The notes under the pieces: generated by a model
Databases searched by the model: none
Seen by the model: the letters and a program-made list of their open reading frames with translations, nothing else
Told to the model about the DNA's origin: nothing
Program-made: the position numbers and the translations under genes
Shown here: positions 24,030 through 34,424 of the stretch, in pieces
Numbering within the stretch: the first letter of the stretch is position 1
How the letters are laid out: each line of letters begins with the position of its first letter
Origin: Bathymodiolus brooksi
Lineage: Eukaryota > Mollusca > Bivalvia > Mytilida > Modiolidae
Direction of reading: 5' to 3'
Assembly (NCBI GenBank): GCA_963680875.1
Contig: OY804590.1
Span: 19,344,640-19,408,639, forward strand
Length of the DNA: 64,000 bases

Positions 24030-24227
24030 TACGACGTGTGCAACCTGTAGAAAAGAACATCAAATCCAATGACCAAAATTAAAAAGACATTAGGACAATC
24101 AATGATGTACAAAACACTACACAGAAAACTAAATATTGAACATCACGAACTCCACTAAAACCCTCGGGTTAAGTCCGTTGCTCAAAAATGGTAAGCAGTT
24201 CCTGCTCCACTGGTGAAACCCATCGTG
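24030..24227 (-). repeat. Retroelement 3' tail following RT remnant
   Basis: On the - strand, directly after the RT fragment: GTTTCACCAGTGGAGCAGGA, ACTGCTTACCATTTTTGAGC, GGGTTTTAGTGGAGTTCGTG, TTTAGTTTTCTGTGTAGTG, TTTTGTACATCATTGATTGTC, TTTTAATTTTGGTCATTGG. It ties the tail family to an RT-coding element. Confidence 0.75.
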
Positions 24228-24479
24228 TTACTCTTGTTGTAGACACGTTGATAAGTCATAAATCAGGAAAGGATCGAACAAATGGAACATATCAGTGTTA
24301 ATTTGTGAAACAGATATACCGTAAAGGTTGACAAAGTCACCATGACGACCGTAAAGGTTTACAAAGTCACGATTACGACCGTTAAACGTTCTAAATAATG
24401 ACTTCAAATTAACCAGTAGGAACCTTTGATACAGTAACCTGTATGATAAAGTTATTCCGAGAATGCAATTTGACTCCAC
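24228..24479 (-). pseudogene. Reverse transcriptase C-terminal remnant
   Basis: The residues after about 18 (LLYQRFLLVNLKSLFRTFNG, then RDFVNLYG, ISVSQINTDMFHLF, FLIYDLSTCL) match the extreme C-terminus of the RT-type protein seen at 32022-32222 (LNQGFILAKLKSSLRKLYGR, DLVDRYGISVSQ). Within it about 30 bp are tandemly duplicated, giving two copies of the GR-x-x-DFVNLYG block. 5'-truncated, so only a non-functional tail of the protein remains. The stop codon is followed by the family-1 3' tail. Confidence 0.72.
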
Positions 24480-24484
24480 CGATA

Positions 24485-25560
24485 GTTTTCGTTGTCATTC
24501 GAAACATCTAATTAAATAGCCAATCAAATTATTCGTAAATCAAATATGTAAAATGAACTATTGGTTTGCTTAGATGTACAAAATTTAATTCTAATATGAC
24601 GTATCTAAAACGGCACACACGATAATACTCAACAACTCTATATTTAGCGCAAGTGCAGTACACTACAAATCTGGCTGTTCCATGTGTCTCCTGCTGTGAA
24701 ATTACCGTGACGACCGAGTGTAAACAAACAAAACACCGGCATATAACGTATTTTTCAAGTCCTAAAATAAAAATTTCCCCTCAGTTATAAATAGATATTC
24801 TGTAACTAAGTATTTTTTTATCATTTGTTTGGAAAATTTACATTTGGGGATCCCCAGTACGCACACATACATTCCATTGATATGTGTCGGCCATGAATAA
24901 CCGGAAAATACACTAACCTTCATGTTTTCCTACGTATACATTGATAACTGGACGGTGATGTAATTAAGTTACTGATATTTTCCAATTTGATGGCATTTTG
25001 AATTTTGCTACTCAAACAAGTAAAATGCTCACAAAATCGTAAAATAAATCAGTAACCAGCTTGTGTCAATCAGCGTCCCTTGAAAACAACGTCACAGGAT
25101 GACGATATATTACAAAAGTCAAAGTCGATAGATGGTTGTCTTAAGTATTTAATCCGAAATTTTTGTTTATATTCAACAATAGAAGCTTTTTTTTCCATTG
25201 GCAATTATTTATTTTATTTCATATCTAACAATAATTGTCGATTATTAACAACTGTTCAAGTGTTCGATATTATGTTTGACAACTCCGCTCCGCCATCTTG
25301 TTAGCGCACGAAATGACGAGCGAATGAATTCCGACTTTTTTTAAATATTTTTACGCAGGAATTGTTCAATCGAATCTATATTGGAAAATACACAATAAAT
25401 ATGTGTTTCATGTTAACATCCATAACTTTGTTTTAAAATATCTCGTTCAAATACAAATAATTCAAAATCAATTCAAAATTTCTGAGGGAGGTAAATGGAA
25501 CAGCCACCAAATGCCGTGTAACAGTTCACGAATGGTTAAACAATACCGAATTTGTCCTAT
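24485..25560. other. AT-rich stretch, nothing recognised
   Basis: I see no exon with splice sites or RNA gene. ORFs at 25080-25304 and 25403-25693 show no recognisable motif; the second runs into the foldback element and ends there. Confidence 0.4.
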
Positions 25561-25567
25561 TAGAATC

Positions 25568-25728
25568 GAAATAAATCATGCAGGCATAGAGTTGTGCAAA
25601 TTTACACATGGGCGGGGCCTTTATATTCTTATATTTTACCCCTCGCTATCGCTCGAGTTAAAATTCGAATATAAAGGCCCAGCCCATGTGTAAATTTGCA
25701 TAACTCTATGCCTGCCATGAATTATTTC
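25568..25728. mobile_element. Foldback element with 61-bp arms
   Basis: The left arm (25568-25628: GAAATAAATCATGCAGGCAT ... GGCCTTTATATTC) is the near-exact reverse complement of the right arm (25667-25728: GAATATAAAGGCCCAGCCCA ... ATTATTTC), with only a few mismatches. The 38-bp loop holds CCCCTCGCTATCGCTCGAG. No coding capacity. This is a compact, recently formed or well-maintained foldback/MITE. Confidence 0.88.
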
Positions 25729-26401
25729 TTAATTATAAATAGAACCAATTACACCACATCAGAAAGTAGGATCTTGACTGATATACACAACCGTCTTGAT
25801 TAATTGAAGGAAATAACAGAGATTATAAAACATGCCGTGTTACATACGAGAACAATTAACAAATGACGAACTCGATGAACTGCTTTTGTTGTCAGTGGTA
25901 GTAGGTGTCAGAACGCTAAGAAATTGAAAATCGGTCAATAGTACAATTGATACATATTTTCCACAGTCTAACCATGGATGCTCTGATGCAAGGTTCTCCT
26001 CTCTTTAGTTGGTTGCTACATACGCTGTGTTACCCGTATCAGCAAGATATGGAATGGTTTCCCAAATAAAACTCCGGGTTACAGAGGTAGGACCTTGTTT
26101 CTCAACTTTGGGTTACAACCACGCAGAATCGACCGTTCACTTGTGCGGACCAAATCAATAAAACAGCTCGACAATACGATGGGACGAACATAAATGTCTC
26201 GTGAAAGGAGAATGCAACGCTCTTTGCATGTAAAAAAACCGAAATGTTCAACAACTCCTAATGAGACACACGTTCCTGGGAGTGGCAGTTGGTGTCCGCC
26301 TTTTTTAACTATTGTAATATCAAATTTCGATCTATTGGCCATCCCATTATCCCCCCTACACGATTCATCGTCTGTATACGTGTATTCGTCATATAACCGA
26401 A

Positions 26402-26715
26402 ATATCCCGCATTGGTGGCGTAATGGCTAGCGTGCACGCCTCGAGTGCGGTAGATCGTGGTTCGAGCCCGGGTCGGGTCAAACCAAAGACTATAAAATTG
26501 GTATTTGTTGCTTCTCCTCTATGCACGCAGCATTAAGGAGAAAGAGCAAAGACTTGTTGGCTCGGAATCAGAATAACTTGTCCGAGTGGAGCGACATGTC
26601 TACCCGCGCACTGTTGTTTCAGTGAGCTAGCTCTATTAAAATCCAACTAAGCGTGTTGGTCTAGTAAACAAATTCTGAATTGCCGTTAAGCAACAATCAC
26701 TCACTCACTCATAAC
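26402..26715 (+). mobile_element. tRNA-derived SINE, family SINE1, best-preserved copy
   Basis: Head: GGTGGCGTAATGGCTAGCGT (A box) and GTGGTTCGAGCCC (canonical B box, GGTTCGANNC). Body: ACTATAAAATTGGTATTTGT, GCACGCAGCATTAAGGAGAA, GGCTCGGAATCAGAATAA, GTCCGAGTGGAGCGACATGT, CTGTTGTTTCAGTGAGCTAG, GCGTGTTGGTCTAGTAAAC. The usual CCATGATATAGCTGAAA segment is deleted here; the tail is AACAATCACTCACTCACTC. The intact pol III promoter makes it the youngest-looking SINE1 in the window. Confidence 0.87.
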
Positions 26716-27049
26716 CAAAATACTACTCACTTGACTTTAAACAGAAATTATTCAATTCAACATAGACGTTATCAGAAATATTCTTTATATATCGAAACAT
26801 TTTCACAGTTCAATGGGAAGCACTTTTGTAGACAATGTTGATAATAGACAAATGGAAAGGTTAAGGATATGCGTATCTCGGGTCAAACTGTCGATCCTTT
26901 ATCAATTAATGAATAAATTAATACATAAAAAAAATTATCGTCTAGTACAACATATGAAACGGCTTATGTTTACCAATTTAGTATATTCAAGCTTTTCGTG
27001 ATAGGAACTGCTCACCTTGGACGGCTGGTGGATATATTAATTACACTTT

Positions 27050-27215
27050 AACGTGAGTGAGCGAGTAATTGTTGCTTAGCGCCAACTCGGAAATATTTCA
27101 GCTATATCATGGCGAGAAAAAGTTAATTTTCAATATCATGATGATAATGAGACCCGCTTTGTACACGCGCTTAATTGGATTTTTATAATGCTAGCTCAAT
27201 TGTTACTGTATCTGT
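27050..27215 (-). mobile_element. SINE1, 3' part
   Basis: Begins with GTGAGTGAGCGAGTAATTGT and, read on the - strand, ends with TTTTTCTCGCCATGATATAG, CTGAAATATTTCC, GTTGGCGCTAAGCAACAA. Upstream part ATTGAGCTAGCATTATAAAA and TCCAATTAAGCGCGTG also fits. No head. Confidence 0.68.
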
Positions 27216-27299
27216 TTTACCATATTTAAATCAAATAGACAAACACGGATGTTGTCACGAAATTCACATTAAAACACAGTTTTGAAACGATGGTCTTTA

Positions 27300-27475
27300 C
27301 CTCCAGTTGTTTCTAGGAAGACGCATGTCTTACATACGTTATTTGTGTTTGCTTGCGTATAGTGGTGTCCAATTTAGTGTTGTGGTTTTCTTTCTTCGTC
27401 TTGTGTACGCTTTGTTGCCAGTTCCTCTAGATTCCATTTTTGATTGCCCCTTCGGTATTCTGTAGTTTATTTACC
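27300..27475 (+). repeat. Retroelement 3' tail (variant B)
   Basis: GCTTGCGTATAGTGGTGTCC, TTTCTTCGTCTTGTGTACGC, CCATTTTTGATTGCCCCTTC, GGTATTCTG. The GGCTTATAGTGGTGTCGAAC at 48540 is the same segment. Flanked by two short repeats of ATATTTAAAT-AAATAGACA and TTGTCACGAAATTCACATTA (27220-27290 and 27475-27535), which may be a duplicated target region. Confidence 0.58.
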
Positions 27476-27917
27476 ATATTTAAATAAAATAGACAGATAA
27501 GGATGTTGTCACGAAATTCACATTAAAACACAGTTTAATAAACAAATGAATCGACTCTCACACGATATATTTGCTGGTCGTGTCCTTCATTTAATTAAGG
27601 ACACATGTTGGCAGTAATATATGTGGATTTCTGACATTTAAATTCAATGGAAAACGTCATCTAATATTTTGTTTTATAAATGATAATTATCAATAGCTAT
27701 CTCGTCCTGTAATTAAAGATTTCATGTCTAACATATTACCAGACAGATCAAATGTAAAATCTGTTTTACCTAAGGTCTATGCCTTTGACGTGCTGGACTT
27801 GAAAAGGTAGGTCTCCAATTATATTCATGTTTCAAAGTCATTACCCCTCATGTAATTAGTTTGCCCTCCGTAATTACATAATGGACACAAAGTAATTATC
27901 ATCTCGATTTGAAATCC

Positions 27918-28668
27918 ATCTAAAGATGAGATTTAATATTAATCAATAGACAAATAGTCCGATAAAGATATTAGGTTTAAGGAAGATCAGAAAAATAATC
28001 GTGTTACATCACGATTAGAAAAAAACATATTACCGACATAATGTTCTGATTTGTATCTGGTTTCACAATATGGGTATATATATATGCAGTGTTCAAATTT
28101 CTCGTTTCAATTGCTATCATCGTGGGCTTTAAAATGGGTATATACGATTTTATTTGCGAAATTTGAATTGTGTGAAATAAATGAAAAGATAAACAAATAT
28201 AATCAAAACAGATAAGAATACCTTCTTTAATTTTCTGCAAACTCTTTATGATACAACAATATCGCTGGGGAACACAATGGATTGGAATATATTGACTTGG
28301 ATGAATGAGCTAACAAATGTTCATTATTCATTATTTGTCAGATATTGAATACAGATTAAATGGCTATGATCAACATTTCCACCATTAGAAGAAAAAAAGA
28401 CCAAAAACACTCATTTATCATCTCAACTCATTAAATATATAAAATAAAACCACAACATACAACGTTAGAATTCAGAGAGAATATTCTACAAAGCCTTGTT
28501 AATCTGAAAAAAACTATAGCTATTTATTCTGTATACATTCCAGCACATTCACTTCTAAATCTGCCGCATCTTTTTTTTCATTTGGCCATTGTGTTGTCTG
28601 TTCTTCATCGATATACGGATTCTGATTACACCTTTGGTATCTTCAAACTCTTCTTAAGAAGCTAACAG
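27918..28668 (+). repeat. Local segmental duplication, copy A
   Basis: First of three related segments. Shared runs include AAAGATGAGATTTAATATTA, GTCCGATAAAGATATTAG, CGTGTTACATCACGATTAGA, CGACATAATGTTCTGAT, TTCAATTGCTATCATCGTGG, and GAAATAAATGAAAAGATAAA. It ends in a family-1 tail fragment (GGCCATTGTGTTGTCTGTTC, ATCGATATACGGATTCTGAT, GGTATCTTCAAACTCTTC at 28570-28665). Confidence 0.8.
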
Positions 28669-28769
28669 ATCAAATACCTTCTCCACCCATGACAATAAGT
28701 GATTTGGACGGTCACAATTCTATACGGGGCAAGTAGTAAATCTATAAATGGACAGAGTAAATATATGAT

Positions 28770-29045
28770 TGATTGATTGATCTTTGGTGCTTAGCGCCAC
28801 TTTCAACAATATTTCAGCTATAACATGGCGACCAGTTTTAGTGGTGGAAGAAGCCAGAGTACCCGGAGAGAACCACAGACCATGGGCAAGCAACTGGTAA
28901 ACTTTATCACTTGCAGCTGCGAGTCGAGTGCACCCTTTTTGTAATTTACTAAGCCGGGCGCGAACCCACGCCGTATTGGTGATAGGCTTGCATGGTTGTT
29001 AGGTAATCCAACTACCTAACTCATTGAGCCATCCGGGCCCTCAGT
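28770..29045 (-). mobile_element. tRNA-derived SINE, family SINE2, full length with intact head
   Basis: On the - strand the head is GGGCCCGGATGGCTCAATGA, GTTAGGTAGTTGG (A box) and GGCGTGGGTTCGCGCCCGGC (B box GGTTCGCGCC). Then CTGCAAGTGATAAAGTTTAC, CAGTTGCTTGCCCATGG, GGTACTCTGGCTTCTTCCAC, CACTAAAACTGGTCGCCATG, TTATAGCTGAAATATTGTTG, AAAGTGGCGCTAAGCACC. It separates duplication copies A and B. This is the best evidence that SINE2 is tRNA-derived. Confidence 0.85.
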
Positions 29046-29075
29046 GTAAATATAATGACGAAAGATATATCCCAT

Positions 29076-30858
29076 AAAGATGAGATTTAATATTAAACAA
29101 TAGACAAATTGTCCGATAAAGATATTAGATTGAAGGAAAGAACAGAATAATCGTGTTACATCACGATTAGAGTAAAAAATATCATCGACATAATGTTCTG
29201 ATATTTATCTGGTTTGACAATCTGGGTGAATCTGTAGTGTTCAAATTGATCGCTTCAATTGCTATCATCGTGGGCTTTAAAATGGGTATGTACGATTCTA
29301 TGTGCGAAATTTGAATTGTGTGAAATAAATGAAAAGATAAAAAAATCTAACTATTACAGATACGATTCGTCAGTTTATTGCAAGTTCTTTCTGATACACC
29401 AAGAAGGTCAGAACATATTGACGAGAATGAATGGGCTGCCAAATGCTCAAACATCTTTAGCTGTCAGAGATGAAATAATGATTAAACAGTGATCATTCCA
29501 TCAAGAGCAAACAACAAACGACCAAACACATATTCTCTCACCTCATTGAATATATTAAAGAAAACGATGACATACAACGTTGGAAGTCAAAGAGAATATT
29601 TTATAAAGTCTTGTTAATCTGAAAAAGGCTATAGCTATTTATTATGTATACATTCCAGCAAATTCACTTCTAAATCTGCCGCATCTTTTTCTTGTGGCCA
29701 TTGTGTTGTCTGTTCTTCATCGATATACGATATTTTTGTAGAAGTGACCAGTTATCTATATACTTAGAGAATTCATCTTTCAAAAGACATGAAAACTCTA
29801 CAAAATTTACATTTAATCAAGATTATTGACCATGCTATAAACAATTAGGTAGCGATGAAAAACGCAAATATTTGAAAGTATTTCGGATCTTGTTTTGAAA
29901 TATAACTTTATCGAAACTAACAGGTAAATTCGAATAAATAATTTCTATGACCTCGACAACTTTTAACATCCGGGTAAATATTAGTATGTAGATAAGTGTG
30001 ATGAAGCTCTAACAACTTGTAGAAAGACTGAACGACGGCTCAGTGAACAACTACAGATAATATTAACATTGTACGTATCTTTCGAGTGAAAGGGCACCAA
30101 GAGTGTGTAAATCTATTTCTAACATAAATGGTCCCTTTTACGTATTTTTATTTCCTCTATCACCAACAATATTTCTAATGGACTTGACTATGAATAACTC
30201 AGCGGGTGTCTTATAAGAAACATGAACTTCTTACAATTCGTGATCAGCTGTGTTCAACCGCGGAGTTTTGGTGGGTTCCATGTTGCTCATCTTTCTAGTT
30301 TGCTGTGCTGTTTTGAGTATTCGTCCTGTGTCTTGTGTTCATTTTGACATATGCCTTGGATTTTCCATTATTGATTTCCCCTTCGCTTTTCTCTAACGTT
30401 TATTTATAATTAACTTTCACAAAGCTTTAATATATATATAATTGATAAAACAATGCCAAAGACATCGGCAACCTTCAACATCCAGATAAACATGATTGTA
30501 ATGAAGACCTTGGAAATTGTGAAAAAAAAAGATAGATTAGCAATTAAATAGTGGCAAAAAGCACTTCTTGGAGAATTGATTTCTAAAATAAACTGTCACA
30601 CATTACTCTAATTAAAGTTTATAATGGGGTCGAACACATGTATGTAACTTTGTCATTCATATATACATAATTTGTTATATAAATGAAATTGGTATGTGAC
30701 ATTTGTTCATGACGCCAAGTTGTTAAATGTGTAGGCATGTCAAATCAACAGAAACAGCGTCGACTGACAACCTGTGAAATGTTATTCACAATTTATTGAT
30801 GCAAAGTTTTATCTAATCGTTATGTAAAAGAAATTATTCATAGGTTTCATTTCTTTTT
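29076..30858 (+). repeat. Local segmental duplication, copy B
   Basis: Its first part (29076-29735) matches copy A; the whole (to 30858, resuming at 31645 after an insertion) matches copy C. Shared with C: ATCTTTCGAGTGAAAGGGCA, GTGTGTAAATCTATTTCTAA, CTTGACTATGAATAACTCAG, CGGGTGTCTTATAAGAA, ATGTCAAATCAACAGAAACA, CAACCTGTGAAATGTTATTC, ACAATTTATTGATGCAAAGT. Contains a variant-B tail at 30215-30410 and a family-1 fragment at 29690-29735. Confidence 0.82.
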
Positions 30859-30862
30859 GCAA

Positions 30863-31645
30863 ATAAGGGTAATAACAAAATTACCGAACTCCGAACAATC
30901 TTACAAAGGGAAAGTCAAAACTCATAATTATATAAACAGACAAAATCAGTCAACAACCGGGAAACTGTGAAAACCGTAATGACCCTGACTTGGTACAGGC
31001 ATTTCTAAAGAAATGGTGGGTTGAATCAGATTTTAAGGCGCCAAACCTCCCGCTCTCATTACGGTTCAAAGGTTCCGGCTGTCACTGTAACAGTATTTAA
31101 ATACAGGAACAAAATAGGTAAAATAGTTGTCAAAGCAGTACCATATTCGGTGACGTAAATGTCAAAAATATTTTTACGTCACACATTGACAAAAAAAAAA
31201 TTTGACTTCTTTATCTTTATACATTTTCACTATATGAAAATGCATCGCTTATAATTTTTTCTGCAGAGACGGAATATATTTCGACAAGATATTGGTATCG
31301 GAATATAAACTTTTTAAGAGATCGAATAAGGCGAATCTTTTTATAGCCCTGGTCCAGTAGCCTGTTTCTCAGATGAAGATGACGTTTCAGGAAATCAGAA
31401 TAATTGCTACTGGCCCTTGCATAGCGAATCAATTGCGAGATGTAAACACCATATGCAGGAGAAGCTGGTATATTGCTGCACATATTTGGAAAATTTATGA
31501 TTTTAAAATTGAAGTCGTCCCGCTTATCATAAATTTTAGTACTGAGTTGACCACTGTCGTCAAATTCGAGGTATAAGTCCAAAAATGATGCGGACGAAGC
31601 TGTATCGGTGGTCTCTTTAACTTCCAGCTCTGGAGGATATATCAA
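30863..31645 (-). mobile_element. 5'-truncated retroelement (family 2) with RT fragment and 3' tail
   Basis: On the - strand it reads: RT C-terminal coding from about 31640, stop at 31217, short AT-rich spacer, then the family-2 tail (31113-30863) ending TTATTACCCTTATTT. Comparison with copy C of the surrounding duplication (TTTCCTTTTGTAAACGACAG at 33770) shows the site without the insert, so both ends are defined within a few bases. 5' truncation is the usual product of target-primed reverse transcription. Confidence 0.78.
31217..31645 (-). pseudogene. Reverse transcriptase C-terminal fragment
   Basis: The first residues of the open frame (up to about VCRF) come from flanking DNA. The protein proper starts at IYPPELEVKETTDTASSASF and continues LDLYLEFDDSGQLSTKIYDK, RDDFNFKIINFP, SSNIPASP-like CSNIPASPAYGVYISQLIRY, ARASSNYSDFLKRH, LLDQGYKKIRLIRSLKKF. 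This is the region C-terminal to the catalytic core in a family of metazoan RT proteins related to Penelope-like elements (my assignment, from memory of the pattern). The catalytic motifs are absent because of truncation, so it cannot be active. The frame is open to its natural stop, so the copy is fairly young. Confidence 0.72.
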
Positions 31646-31699
31646 GAAACGACAGACATAATATACTTGACTAAATATATATTTGTTTATCATGTTCAA

Positions 31700-31790
31700 A
31701 TGTTAGATCACAGTGGAATAGAAATGGTTACGATATCTGCCACAAGTGTGGGACATGGATGGTTCGATCCTCGATCGGGTCGACTTAAAC
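31700..31790 (+). mobile_element. SINE1 head fragment
   Basis: AGATCACAGTGGAATAGAAA, GGTTACGATATCTGCCACAA, GATGGTTCGATCCTCGATCG, GGTCGACTTAAACTATAA. It is the duplicate of 33870-33960 (copy C), where the SINE continues to its tail; here it is cut off after ACTATAA by a family-1 retroelement tail on the - strand, apparently a later insertion. Confidence 0.65.
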
Positions 31791-31794
31791 TATA

Positions 31795-32021
31795 AGAAGA
31801 GTTGAAGATACCAAGGGGTAATCAAAATCCGTAAATCGAAGAACAGACAATACAACGGCCAAAAGAAAAAAAACAAAAGGACAAACAATGATCTACAAAG
31901 CATAATCATAAAACTAAAGATCGGGTAACATGAACCCCACTAAAAACTGGAGGTGATCTCAGGTGCTCCGGAAGGGTAAGCAGTTCTTGCTCCACTAGTG
32001 ACACCCGTCGTGTTAATCTAG
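31795..32021 (-). repeat. Retroelement 3' tail (family 1) joined to RT remnant
   Basis: On the - strand: GGGTGTCACTAGTGGAGCAA, GAACTGCTTACCCTTCCGGA, GCACCTGAGATCACCTCCAG, TTTTTAGTGGGGTTCATGTT, ACCCGATCTTTAGTTTTATG, GATCATTGTTTGTCC, GGCCGTTGTATTGTCTGTTC, GATTTACGGATTTTGATTAC, CTTGGTATCTTCAACTCTTC. Complete and contiguous with the coding end at 32022. Confidence 0.83.
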
Positions 32022-32222
32022 TTATAAGCCCAGTGATAGGTCATGAATGAGGAAAGAATCCGGAAGTGTTTGCGACAAGTGGAGCATATTCGTGGTCATT
32101 TGTGACACAGATATTCCATAGCGGTCAACCAAGTCATGGTGACGACCGTACAACTTTCGCAGTGATGACTTCAACTTAGCTAATATGAACCCTTGGTTCA
32201 GTAGCTTCTTTGTTAGCAGCAA
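32022..32222 (-). pseudogene. Reverse transcriptase C-terminal remnant
   Basis: Sixty-six codons: LLTKKLLNQGFILAKLKSSL, RKLYGRHHDLVDRYGISVSQ, MTTNMLHLSQ, DSFLIHDLSLGL and stop. This is the last part of the same RT-type protein as at 31217 and 44292. 5'-truncated at about 32225, so only the C-terminus is left. The start methionine is incidental. Its immediate continuation into the 31795-32021 tail fixes the 3' structure of family 1. Confidence 0.75.
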
Positions 32223-32279
32223 CCATCTATCAAGAGAATCCTGATAGGAACCACAAGCTCTGGAATATCACATTTTAAT

Positions 32280-32425
32280 TGGATCCTTCTGCGTCCACTC
32301 AGCATTAAGAGCACGGACTAGTTGGCTAGAAATCAGGATAATGTTTCAGAGAAGAGCGACATGTCTATACGCGGATATGTGTTTCATTGAGCTAGCACTA
32401 TAAAATCTAAGCGTGTTGGTCTAGT
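32280..32425 (+). mobile_element. SINE1, body fragment
   Basis: TTCTGCGTCCACTCAGCATT, AAGAGCACGGACTAGTTGG, AATCAGGATAATGTTTCAGA, GAGCGACATGTCTATACGCG, TTGAGCTAGCACTATAAAAT, AAGCGTGTTGGTCTAGTACA. Neither head nor tail; it abuts duplication copy C. Confidence 0.7.
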
Positions 32426-33870
32426 ACAAAGAGTCCGATAAATATATTAGATTTAAGGAAGAACAGAGGAGAATTGTGTTACATCACGATTAGAAAAAAC
32501 ATATTACCGATATAATGTTCTGATATTTACCTGGTTTGACAATCCTGAGTATATACGTAGTGTTAAGATATGTAGGGTTTATATTTCTCGTTTCAATTGC
32601 TATCATTAAATTAGCCATCTACGATTTTATGTACTAAATTTGAATAACCTGAAATAAATGAAAAGATAAAAAAAATCCAATCATAACAGATACGATTCGT
32701 CAGTTCACTGCACATTCCTACTGATACATCAATAGAGCTGGGAAACACAAGGGATGAGAGCATATTAATGAGGATGAATGAGCTACCAAATGCTCAACAC
32801 TTATTACTTGTCAGATATTAAATACAGATTAAATGGCTATGATCAACATTGCCACCAATAGAAGAAAACACAACAACAATCACCTATTATCTCAACTCAT
32901 TAACCATAGAAACAGATCACGAAATATGACGTTAGAATTCAGAGAGAATGTTTTGCATTAGCCTTGTTCAATCTGAAAACAGATCTACAGACGGATGATG
33001 TACGGAAATCTTTAATAAAAAAGCTTTCGCTATCTCTTTCGAGTGAAAGGGCATCAAGGGGAGTGTGTAAATCTATTTCTAAAATAAATTATGTTTTTCT
33101 TTCCTCTATCACTGACAAGATTTATAATGGACTTGACTATGAATAACTCAGCGGGTGTCTTATAAGAAGCAGGAAGAGCTTACAATTCATGATCAGCTGG
33201 GTTCAGTCCCGACGTTTGGGTGGGTTCTATGTTGCTCATCTTTCTAGTATTCTATGATGTTTTTATGTATTCGTCCTGTCTTTTATATATGGCCAATTTG
33301 ACCTATTTATCTGGATTTTCCAGTCTTGATTGCACCTTCTCTTATTTAACGTTTGTTTATAATTTAACTTCAGCGAAAAATATATATATATAGTTGACAA
33401 ATCAATTTCAAACACCTCGACAACATTAATTAAAATTAGAAATTGACATAAACTGTCACACATTACTCTGAATAAAGTTTATAATGTGGTCGAACACTTG
33501 TATGTACTATTGTGTTTTCGCGTCATTCATATTTACACAATTTGTTATATAAATGAAATTGGTACTTAGTCTGGTCATGACATTTGATTATGATACTACG
33601 TTGTCAAATTGCTAGACATTGTCTATAACAGCAAGCTCACAGAAATAGATTCATGCTATGTCAAATCAACAGAAACAGCATCGACTGACAACCTGTGAAA
33701 TGTTATTCACAATTTATTGATGCAAAGTTTTATCTAATCGTTATATAACAGAAATTATTCATAGGTTTCATTTCCTTTTGTAAACGACAGGCATAATATA
33801 CTTGATTAAACATACATTTGTTGATCAACAATGATTATTTTCTCTACTACGCATGTTCAAATGTTAGATC
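32425..33870 (+). repeat. Local segmental duplication, copy C
   Basis: Matches copies A and B (GTCCGATAAATATATTAGAT, TGTGTTACATCACGATTAGA, CTATCTCTTTCGAGTGAAAG, CTTGACTATGAATAACTCAG, ATGTTATTCACAATTTATTG). It lacks the family-2 retroelement present in B and so preserves the empty site near 33793. It carries a variant-B tail at 33155-33360. The short ORF at 32964-33146 overlaps this repeat and is not supported as a gene. Confidence 0.8.
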
Positions 33871-33874
33871 GCAG

Positions 33875-34170
33875 TGATAGAGTATTGGTTACTGTGCTTG
33901 CCACATGTGTGGTATATTGTTGGTTCGAGCCTCGGTCCGGTCAAGCGTAGACTATAAAATTTGTATGTTATCCTTCTCCGTCCGGTATGCATTAAGAGCA
34001 GAGAGACATGTCTACACGCAAACTGTTGTTTCAGTGAGCTAGCACTATGCAAACTAAGTGTGTTGGTCTAGTATAAAGCAAGCATCATCTCATTGCAATG
34101 TAGCTTATTTTCACCATGATATACCTGAAATATAGATCATTTGGCGTTTAACAACAATCACAAACTCCCT
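33875..34170 (+). mobile_element. tRNA-derived SINE, family SINE1
   Basis: Head: GAGTATTGGTTACTGTGCTT and TTGGTTCGAGCCTCGG (B box). Body: GTAGACTATAAAATTTGTAT, AGAGAGACATGTCTACACGC, AACTGTTGTTTCAGTGAGCT, AGCACTATGCAAACTAAGTG, TGTTGGTCTAGTATAAAGC. Tail: TTCACCATGATATACCTGAA, ATATAGATCATTTGGCGTTT, AACAACAATCAC. Confidence 0.82.
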
Positions 34171-34424
34171 TGCGCAAACGTTGGTTGTTTTATTATTTCA
34201 TATAGTATTTAGATTTGATAAATGGAACAGGAAATCGCATAGAATAATTTTAACATACCAACAATGATGAAACAGACAATACGAGAAACTATGTACGGCA
34301 TCTTCAACAGAACTGAATAAAGGGTCAATATAAAAGAACACGTTGCAAACTATTTAGAAGGAAGGAAGTACATGTATATCGCTCGCTGTCCAAATGTTAA
34401 CATGCATATGTTCTGTTTGTCGTA

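Noticed and set aside
26079..26430. Overlapping ORFs on both strands
   Set aside because: No recognisable motif, no splice context, and each is mostly the shadow of the other; the + strand one runs into a SINE1 head.
26405..26480. A functional tRNA gene at the head of SINE1
   Set aside because: Same reasoning: pol III boxes are good, but the sequence continues as a conserved 300-bp repeat and no cloverleaf with a paired acceptor stem is seen.
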